64,000 nt of DNA from Micromonospora sp. C31 (GTDB lineage: Bacteria > Actinomycetota > Actinomycetes > Mycobacteriales > Micromonosporaceae): contig NZ_JAGPXN010000002.1 of assembly GCF_018070575.1 (NCBI RefSeq), positions 172,078-236,077 of the forward strand. The letters are read 5' to 3'. Below the pieces are notes generated by a model. It had not been told where the DNA came from and made no database searches. It saw only the letters and a list, made by a program, of their open reading frames with translations. Made by a program: the position numbers and the translations under genes. The stretch's first letter is position 1. Each line of letters opens with the position of its first letter. This document shows positions 34,044 through 39,993 of the stretch, in pieces.

Positions 34044-34406
34044 GCCGCTCGTCGCGTGCAGGGGACTCCGCCGAACCGGGCGTGAGGGCGACCTCCTGCG
34101 ACCCGATGTCCTTCCACGGACCTGCGTGACCTCCTCGGCCATGGTCGATTCCCTGCCCGTCGGGTGACTCACGAAGCCGTCGAGCCGGTCCGGAGATCGA
34201 CGCTGGCGGTGGGGCGCGGAGAGTTCCGGTGAACCAGCGGTAGGTATTGCGGACCCTGGGGCCGATCGAGGATCATGCACACTCCGACCGGCGGGTGCCG
34301 ACGTGTGGGTCGTCCGTTGCCTGCGAAGCCCTGGGGGAGGGTGGATGCGGGTGCGTGCCGGCGCGGTGCCGAATCGGCTCGCCCACATCTGACGGGAGCG
34401 ACATCC
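34044..34406. other. Intergenic region before the FNT channel gene
   Basis: 363 bp without a supported gene. Part of it, near 34225-34275, is less GC-rich (GGTAGGTATTGCGGACC) and could carry the promoter for the channel gene. The channel frame extends upstream to 34275 but without family similarity. Confidence 0.4.
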
Positions 34407-35249
34407 ATGTCCTACCTGGCCCCGGCAGAGTTCGTCGCGAAGATGATCGACGCGGGCGAGTCGAAGGTTTTCATGTCGACCAGGGACACGGTGATCCGCG
34501 CGTACATGGCCGGTGCCATCCTCGCGCTCGCCGCGGCGTTCGCGGTCACCGTCACCGTGGAGACGGGTCAACCCCTCGTGGGGGCACTTCTCTTCCCCGT
34601 CGGATTCTGCCTGCTCTACCTGCTCGGGTTCGACCTCCTGACCGGTGTGTTCACCCTCGTCCCGCTCGCGCTGATCGACCGGCGGCCGGGCGTCAGGGTG
34701 CGTTCGGTCCTGCGTAACTGGGGCCTGGTCTTCGTCGGTAACTTCGCCGGCGCGCTCACCGTCGCGCTCATGATGGCCGTGGTCCTGACCTTCGCCTTCA
34801 GCGTCGAACCGAACGAGGTCGGCCAGCGGCTCGGGACGATCGGCGAGTCACGGACGGTCGGGTACGCCGACCACGGGGCCGCCGGGATGCTGACCCTCTT
34901 CATCCGTGGTGTCCTGTGCAACTGGATGGTCTCCACCGGCGTCGTCGCCGCGATGATCTCGACGTCCGTACCGGGGAAGGTGATCGGCATGTGGATGCCG
35001 ATCCTGGTCTTCTTCTACATGGGATTCGAGCACTCCGTGGTGAACATGTTCCTGTTCCCGGCCGGCCTGATGCTCGGCGGTGACTTCTCCATCGGCGACT
35101 ACCTGTTGTGGAACGAGATTCCGACGGTGGTCGGCAACCTTGTCGGCGGTCTGGTCTTCGTGGGGCTCGCCCTCTACGCGACGCACGTCCGCACCGGTGC
35201 GACCCGCGACCGCCCGCGCATCGAGGAGCCGGCATCCGGGCGACGGTGA
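34407..35249 (+). CDS. Formate/nitrite-transporter (FNT) family channel
   Basis: A 280-residue FNT channel, a pentameric pore for small anions or weak acids such as formate, nitrite or hydrosulfide. Six helices are visible. Family blocks include AGAILALAAAFAVTV, GFDLLTGVFTLVPLALID, where TG-x-FT lines the pore slit, RGVLCNWMVSTGVV and GFEHSVVNMFLFPAGL, which holds the central conserved His. GACGGGAGCGACATCC precedes the ATG at 34407. The substrate cannot be decided from sequence, and no nirBD or formate dehydrogenase genes are nearby. Confidence 0.9.
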   Translation: MSYLAPAEFVAKMIDAGESKVFMSTRDTVIRAYMAGAILALAAAFAVTVTVETGQPLVGALLFPVGFCLLYLLGFDLLTGVFTLVPLALIDRRPGVRVRSVLRNWGLVFVGNFAGALTVALMMAVVLTFAFSVEPNEVGQRLGTIGESRTVGYADHGAAGMLTLFIRGVLCNWMVSTGVVAAMISTSVPGKVIGMWMPILVFFYMGFEHSVVNMFLFPAGLMLGGDFSIGDYLLWNEIPTVVGNLVGGLVFVGLALYATHVRTGATRDRPRIEEPASGRR

Positions 35250-35312
35250 GCACGGCGGTCCTCGCGCGTGCATCTGGGGCGAGAGCTTCCGATCTGGTGC
35301 ACGAACTACGGA

Positions 35313-35573
35313 TCAGATGCCCGGCCGCACCCGCCTCACGCAGGGCGACAGGTGGTCGGTGGGCAACGCACACCGCCCGCCGCCGGGCAGTGGCCGGTCG
35401 CAGAAGACCCAATGGCGTACGCCCTGCTGGTCCTCGGCCGAGACGGTGACCCCGCCGGGCTCGACGCGGGCGGTGAGCCGGGCCAGCACCCGGGCGGCGG
35501 CCCGGGCGAGGATCCGGGCCCGGAGCAGGTCGGGCGCGGTGACCGGCAGGTGGATCACCCAACGCTCGGTCAC
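35313..35573 (-). CDS. 86-residue Cys-containing protein coupled to the DivIVA-like gene
   Basis: A small soluble protein not recognised as any family. Two parts are visible: an N-terminal strand-helix (WVIHLPVTAPDLLRARILARAAARVLARLTARV) and a C-terminal segment with three cysteines and a His (CDRPLPGGGRC, then TDHLSPC), which could bind a metal. The GTG start overlaps the stop of the DivIVA-like gene by four bases (GTGA), so the two proteins are translationally coupled and are probably partners. The longer upstream frame is only the shadow of the DivIVA-like gene. Confidence 0.7.
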   Translation of the reverse strand: MTERWVIHLPVTAPDLLRARILARAAARVLARLTARVEPGGVTVSAEDQQGVRHWVFCDRPLPGGGRCALPTDHLSPCVRRVRPGI

Positions 35574-35857
35574 CGGTAGCGGTGCTTCGCCGACTGGGCG
35601 CTCTGCCACGCGCGCAGGGTGTTCTTGATCCGTACGTTCTCCTCCTGCACCGCGACCAGGGCGGTCTGCGCGACGGTGAGTTCGTCGGCCACCTGGTGCA
35701 GGAAGGCGCGGATCTCGGCGGGGTCGAGCCCGCGCCGGCGGACGTTGAAGCACCGGTCGCGGATCTGCCACGGCCGGAGCCCACGTGGCGGACGGACGAC
35801 GTCAGCCGGACGTGGTTGCTCGCGTCGGCCCGTCAGCCGACGGATCAGGTAGCGCAC
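35570..35857 (-). CDS. Small DivIVA-domain protein
   Basis: A 95-residue protein. After a basic N-terminus (RYLIRRLTGRREQ) it has LRPWQIRDRCFNVRRRGLDPAEIRAFLHQVADEL, the DivIVA N-terminal membrane-targeting fold (RF-type loop and first coiled coil), then a short coiled coil (VAVQEENVRIKNTLRAWQ). Normal DivIVA/Wag31 is 200-400 residues with a long coiled coil, so this is a minimal version and cannot be the polar-growth scaffold. GTG start with GAAGGGCGG upstream. It is the first gene of a two-gene unit divergent from a GntR regulator. Confidence 0.8.
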   Translation of the reverse strand: MRYLIRRLTGRREQPRPADVVRPPRGLRPWQIRDRCFNVRRRGLDPAEIRAFLHQVADELTVAQTALVAVQEENVRIKNTLRAWQSAQSAKHRYR

Positions 35858-35926
35858 GGATGACCGCCCTTCGTCGGTTCGTGCCTTCGGTGGTTCGTGT
35901 CTCCGCTGGGACGTGTCGGAGTGGAA

Positions 35927-35966
35927 GGGGCGGTCTCCGCCGGTTGCGGGCGACGGAGACCGCCCC
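35927..35966 (-). promoter_or_regulatory. Leader hairpin upstream of the DivIVA-like gene
   Basis: Arm 35927-35939 pairs perfectly over 13 bp with 35954-35966 (CGGAGACCGCCCC), loop 14 nt. It lies 70 nt before the GTG start and downstream of the assigned promoter, so every transcript from that promoter would carry it. Attenuation or a factor-independent stop are both possible. Confidence 0.6.
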
Positions 35967-36104
35967 GCCCTGCCACCGCAGCCTCGATCGGCGGTACGGC
36001 AGCAGGGCCGCGCCGGGGGAGCGCGGGAGTTGGGTCTCGGCGGCGATGCGAGACCGGTACGAGAGGCGCCAACCGACCGCAGCAGCACCGCATCACCGAG
36101 AGCG

Positions 36105-36134
36105 ACGCTATTGCTACCAAGTCACCTATGTCAA
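36105..36134 (-). promoter_or_regulatory. Promoter facing the DivIVA-like gene
   Basis: On the minus strand TTGACA (36129-36134) and TAGCGT (36105-36110) are separated by 18 bp. The -35 is a perfect consensus and overlaps one copy of the repeated CACCTATGTCA box. The implied leader is about 240 nt. Confidence 0.55.
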
Positions 36135-36193
36135 GCATGTCTGCGAGTCATCTACCCACCTATGTCATCGGTGCTACGTGCGTTGCCTATGCC
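36123..36193. repeat. Repeated CCTATG boxes, probable GntR operator array
   Basis: CACCTATGTCA occurs exactly at 36123-36133 and 36157-36167, and a degenerate copy GCCTATGCC at 36185-36193. They fall in the divergent region between the regulator and the DivIVA-like gene. One overlaps the leftward -35 and the degenerate one the rightward -35, as expected for autoregulation. Confidence 0.6.
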
Positions 36194-36212
36194 GCCAAGG
36201 TTGATCGATACT
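36183..36212 (+). promoter_or_regulatory. Promoter for the small GntR gene
   Basis: TTGCCT (36183-36188) and GATACT (36207-36212) with an 18-bp spacer. The start codon lies 31 nt beyond the -10, and AAGGGG precedes it. Confidence 0.5.
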
Positions 36213-36243
36213 GGGCGAGCCAACCGACTGCAAGGGGCCTGAC

Positions 36244-36471
36244 GTGCCTATCCCGCCCACGATGGACGAACTGCTCGCCGACCTGGTGAAGAAGATCAAG
36301 GACGGGGCGTATCCGCCCGGTTCCCAGCTGCCCTCCGGTCGGGCCTTGGCCGACGAGTACGACGTCTCGCAGTCCACGATCAGCCGTGCGGTGGCGAGGT
36401 TGCGGGAGCAGGGTGTGCTGGTCGGCCGCCCGGGGCGGGGCGTCTTCGTCGCGGAGCCCGCCCGGCGCTGA
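36244..36471 (+). CDS. Minimal GntR-family winged-helix regulator
   Basis: A 75-residue protein consisting only of the GntR DNA-binding domain: LLADLVKKIKDGAYPPGSQLPSGRALADEYDVSQSTISRAVARLREQGVLVGRPGRGVFV. The usual C-terminal FCD, UTRA or aminotransferase sensor domain is missing, so either it senses nothing directly or it needs a partner. GTG start with AAGGGG upstream. It is divergent from the DivIVA-like/86-residue pair and surrounded by candidate operators, so it very likely represses that unit and itself. Confidence 0.88.
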   Translation: MPIPPTMDELLADLVKKIKDGAYPPGSQLPSGRALADEYDVSQSTISRAVARLREQGVLVGRPGRGVFVAEPARR

Positions 36472-36840
36472 CCGGTGGCCCGGGAAGCGGCACCGTAGGC
36501 GGAGCCGCCCTCGTGGCCGCCGTTGACGTGGATGCAGCGCGTCCCTTGTGTCCCGACGGGCTGCCGAAGTCGCGGACATCGCGCCTACCCGCCCCGTGGC
36601 AATCATGGACTCCGGCCGACACCGTGACCGGAGGCCCCGCGCGCTGATACCTGTGCGGCATAAGAATACCTGTGTGGTATCGAGGCGAGGGGACTACATT
36701 GCCGGCAGTCGAGGTCCGGCACAGCCAGTCACGGCCTGACCGTCGAGGGCGGCTGCATCGTTCACGACCTCAGCTCCATGGCGAACGCGGGGTGTGTCAG
36801 GAGCCCGCCGAAGCGCACTGAGCCGACTAGGTTGCGCAGG
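36472..36840. other. Region after the GntR gene with operator-like sites
   Basis: 369 bp between the regulator and the convergent helicase gene. It contains two ATACC-N5-GGTAT type sites, listed separately, and a possible -10 (TACATT, 36695-36700). Short frames occur after it but none is convincing. Confidence 0.45.
36647..36680. promoter_or_regulatory. Tandem ATACC-N5-GGTAT operator-like sites
   Basis: ATACCTGTGCGGCAT (36647-36661) and ATACCTGTGTGGTAT (36666-36680), 19 bp apart. The second is a perfect ATACC/GGTAT dyad and the first deviates at one base. Dyads of this length are typical of GntR-family binding sites, but the regulator that binds is unknown. Confidence 0.5.
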
Positions 36841-38520
36841 TCAGTCGACCGTGGGCAGCTTCGGGCCGAGGACGTCGTCGGCGTCGACGATCGTGTACGC
36901 GTAGCCCTGCTCGGCGAGGAAGCGCTGCCGGTGGGCCGCATACTCCGTGTCGATGGTGTCGCGGGAGACGACCGTGTAGAAGTGCGCCTGGCGGCCGTCG
37001 GCCTTGGGCCGCAGCACCCGCCCCAGCCGCTGCGCCTCCTCCTGGCGGGAGCCGAACGTGCCCGACACCTGGATCGCCACCGCCGCCTCGGGCAGGTCGA
37101 TGGAGAAGTTGCCGACCTTCGAGATGACCAGGGTGCGCACCTCGCCGGAGCGGAACGCGTCGAAGAGCCGCTCGCGTTCCTTGTTGGTGGTGGAGCCCTG
37201 CACGATCGGGGCGTCGAGGTATTCGCCGAGCTGGTGGAGCTGGTCGATGTAGCCGCCGATGACGAGCACCTGCTCGTCCGGGTGCCGGTTGACCAGCGCC
37301 TTCACCACGGGCAGCTTGGTGCGGGCGGTGGCCGCCATCCGGTAGCGCTCCTCGGCCTCCGCCGTCGCGTACGACATGCGCTCGGCGTCGGTCAGCGTCA
37401 CGCGTACCTCGGTGCACTGGGCCGGGGCGATCCAGCCCTGCGACTCGATGTCCTTCCACGGCGCGTCGTACCGCTTCGGGCCGATCAGGCTGAACACGTC
37501 GCCCTCGCGGCCGTCCTCGCGTACCAGAGTCGCCGTCAGGCCCAGCCGGCGGCGGGCCTGGAGGTCCGCGGTGAAGCGGAAGATCGGCGCGGGCAGCAGG
37601 TGCACCTCGTCGTAGACGACCAGGCCCCAGTCGCGGGCCCCGAACAGGTCCAGGTGGGTGAAGGCGCCCTTCTTGCGCGAGGTGAGGACCTGGTACGTGG
37701 CGATGGTGACCGGGCGGATCTCCTTGCGCTCGCCCGAGTACTCGCCGATCTCCTCCTCCGTCAGCGACGTGCGGGCGATCAGCTCCCGCTTCCACTGCCG
37801 GCCGGCGACCGTGTTGGTGACGAGGATCAGCGTGGTCGCCTTCGCCTCGGCCATCGCCGCCGCCCCGACCAGCGTCTTGCCGGCGCCGCACGGCAGCACC
37901 ACGACGCCCGACCCGCCGGCCCAGAACGCCTCCACGGCCTCCCGCTGGTACGACCGCAGCGTCCACGGCTTTCCGCCGTCCTTGCCGTCCTCGGCCAGCT
38001 CGATCGAGTGCGCCTCGCCGTCGACGTAGCCGGCCAGGTCCTCCGCCGGCCAGCCGAGCTTGAGCAACGCCTGCTTGAGCCGGCCCCGCTCGGACGGATG
38101 CACCGCGATCGTGTCGTCGTCGAGCTTCGCGCCGAGCATCCCGGCGAGCTTCTTGCTCTTGGCGACCTCGATCAGCACCAGCCGGTCCAACGCCCGCAGC
38201 ACCAGGCCGTGCGCCGGGTCGTTGGCGAGCTGGAGCCGGCCGTACCGGTCCATCGTCTCGGCCACGTCGACCAGCAGCCCGTGTGGCACCGGATAGCGCG
38301 AGTACTTGATCAGGGAGTCCACCACGCCCTCGGCGTCGTGGCCGGCGGCCCGCGCGTTCCACAGCCCGAGCGGCGTCAGCCGGTACGTGTGCACGTGCTC
38401 GGGGGAGCGCTCCAGCTCGGCGAAGGGCGCGATGGCCATCCGGCACGCCTGCGCGTCGGGGTGGTCGATCTCCAGCAGCAGGGTCTTGTCCGACTGCACG
38501 ATCAGGGGTCCACCGCTCAC
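36841..38520 (-). CDS. XPB-type DNA repair helicase
   Basis: A 559-residue superfamily 2 helicase of the bacterial XPB family. The N-terminal 190 residues form the damage-recognition-like region with VHTYRLTPLGLWNARAAG. Helicase motifs: LPCGAGKT (Walker A, near residue 210), VVYDEVHLLP (DEVH box), GLTATLVREDG (III), VLVIGGYIDQL (IV), ISKVGNFSIDLP (V) and QRLGRVLRPK (VI). It should unwind DNA 3' to 5' with ATP in repair or transcription-coupled processes. ATG start. A large helicase-associated protein gene follows at 40 kb, separated by an L,D-transpeptidase gene. Confidence 0.93.
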   Translation of the reverse strand: MSGGPLIVQSDKTLLLEIDHPDAQACRMAIAPFAELERSPEHVHTYRLTPLGLWNARAAGHDAEGVVDSLIKYSRYPVPHGLLVDVAETMDRYGRLQLANDPAHGLVLRALDRLVLIEVAKSKKLAGMLGAKLDDDTIAVHPSERGRLKQALLKLGWPAEDLAGYVDGEAHSIELAEDGKDGGKPWTLRSYQREAVEAFWAGGSGVVVLPCGAGKTLVGAAAMAEAKATTLILVTNTVAGRQWKRELIARTSLTEEEIGEYSGERKEIRPVTIATYQVLTSRKKGAFTHLDLFGARDWGLVVYDEVHLLPAPIFRFTADLQARRRLGLTATLVREDGREGDVFSLIGPKRYDAPWKDIESQGWIAPAQCTEVRVTLTDAERMSYATAEAEERYRMAATARTKLPVVKALVNRHPDEQVLVIGGYIDQLHQLGEYLDAPIVQGSTTNKERERLFDAFRSGEVRTLVISKVGNFSIDLPEAAVAIQVSGTFGSRQEEAQRLGRVLRPKADGRQAHFYTVVSRDTIDTEYAAHRQRFLAEQGYAYTIVDADDVLGPKLPTVD

Positions 38521-38695
38521 GCCAGTGCCTCTCCTCCACCTCGGGTCGCCGGCTGTCCGGGAGGCGACTGACCTGCCCAGGCCGACCTACCAGTGTTGCA
38601 CGCACCCGGGTGACGGCAGAAAAATCTGGTCACCTGGAGCAACCGGAACGGGACTCGCAACGTCTAGCAAGAGGAACACCTGTCAGGGAGGCAGC

Positions 38696-39610
38696 ATGAA
38701 ACACGTCCGGATCAGCAGCCGGCTCGTCGCCCTGGCGGTGGTCACGCTGGTCGGTGCCGGTGCGTGCACGTTCGATCCGCGGGCCGACGGCGGCGGGGGC
38801 GGGGGACCCGTCGCGGCCGGGGCTGCGGAGCGGGTAACGGGGGCGAGCGGTACGCCCGGGCCGGACCAGCGGGCGCAACCCGGCACGGCGCCGCCGAAGC
38901 GCAAGGTCAAGCCGACGCGGGGCACGTCCGAACCGACGCGTCCCGCGGTGCGGCCGACCCGGCCGGCGGTGCGGCCGACGCGTCCCGCGACGAAGCCCAC
39001 CACGTCGCCGTCCGCCGCCGGCTGCCCGCAGGGCGAGCACCAGCGTGAGGTGGAGGCCCACCTCGCCCGGCTGGGCGGGTTCGGGCGGGTGACCGTCGAC
39101 GGCCGGCAGTCCGCCGCCGACTGCGCCGCCATCAGGAAGTTCCAGAGGCGGTACGACATCCGCCCCGCCCACGGCCGCGCCGGGCCCATCACCCACGACG
39201 TGGCCAAGCGGCTCGCCACCACCGACACGGCGCGCTGCCGGGCCGGCTCGGGCACCACCTTCTGCATCGACCTGACCCGGCAGACCACCTGGGTCATGCG
39301 CAACGGCAAGGTGCTCCTGAAGCCGACCGTGACCCGCACCGGCATGCCCGGCTACCGCACCCCCGCCGGCACGTTCACGATCAACTACCGCAACGTGAAG
39401 GAGTGGTCCGACCCGTACGAGGTGTGGCTGCCGTACTGGCAGCACTTCACCCGGGGCATGGGCTTCCACCAGACCACCACCTACCTGCACGAGAAGTCGA
39501 TCGGCTCGCACGGCTGCGTCAACCTGCTGCGGGACGACGCCGTCCGCTACTGGGAGCTGGGCAAGGTCGGCAGCAAGGTCGTGCTGGTCGGGCGGCGTCC
39601 CGGCACCTGA
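38696..39610 (+). CDS. L,D-transpeptidase with peptidoglycan-binding domain
   Basis: A 304-residue exported cell-wall enzyme. The signal segment is RLVALAVVTLVGAGAC; the Cys could be a weak lipobox (GAC) but the -3 residue is unusual. Then comes a Pro/Thr/Arg-rich linker (RPTRPAVRPTRP repeats), a PG_binding_1 domain (EVEAHLARLGGFGRVTVDG, AIRKFQRRYDI) and a C-terminal YkuD domain with the catalytic SIGSHGCVNLL, containing the nucleophilic Cys near residue 275. It should cross-link peptidoglycan through 3-3 bonds. GGGAGGCAGC precedes the ATG at 38696. Confidence 0.93.
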   Translation: MKHVRISSRLVALAVVTLVGAGACTFDPRADGGGGGGPVAAGAAERVTGASGTPGPDQRAQPGTAPPKRKVKPTRGTSEPTRPAVRPTRPAVRPTRPATKPTTSPSAAGCPQGEHQREVEAHLARLGGFGRVTVDGRQSAADCAAIRKFQRRYDIRPAHGRAGPITHDVAKRLATTDTARCRAGSGTTFCIDLTRQTTWVMRNGKVLLKPTVTRTGMPGYRTPAGTFTINYRNVKEWSDPYEVWLPYWQHFTRGMGFHQTTTYLHEKSIGSHGCVNLLRDDAVRYWELGKVGSKVVLVGRRPGT

Positions 39611-39735
39611 GCCGCCCCGACAGCACCACGAGTCGTCGCACAACTCGTCCGCTCCGGGTGTTATCCCCTGTCACTCCCGCCCTGGCGGTGTCACGCTGGA
39701 TGCCAGGCGTCGAACCGGACGGGGGAGGGCTGGAG

Positions 39736-39984
39736 ATGACGGTCGACCGTGAAGTGGTCCCGGAGCACAGATTCGAGCACGACCGGTCGCCCGCCGAGGA
39801 GGTCTCCACCGCCACCGTGGTCGCGTACGGGGTGGCGGCGGTGGTGCTCCTCGGCTGGTTCCTCTTCGGCTGGCTGGTCCTCGAACAGGGCTTCATCGAC
39901 TCGGTCGGCGAGTCGGCCGGCGCCGGGTTCACGCTGCTGCTGATCGTCTCCGTCGTCGGGACGGTACGCCGCAGCCGGCGCTGA
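39736..39984 (+). CDS. Small membrane protein
   Basis: An 82-residue protein with a charged N-terminus (VVPEHRFEHDRSPAEE) and two hydrophobic helices, VVAYGVAAVVLLGWFLFGWLVL and GAGFTLLLIVSVVGTV, ending in VRRSRR. No family is recognised. GGGAGGGCTGGAG precedes the ATG at 39736, which supports that start. It ends 9 bp before the convergent helicase-associated gene ends. Confidence 0.7.
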   Translation: MTVDREVVPEHRFEHDRSPAEEVSTATVVAYGVAAVVLLGWFLFGWLVLEQGFIDSVGESAGAGFTLLLIVSVVGTVRRSRR

Positions 39985-39993
39985 CCGGCCCGC

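Noticed and set aside
36548..36739. Small gene after the GntR regulator
   Set aside because: Sequence is basic and low-complexity, lacks a ribosome binding site and overlaps operator-like sites.
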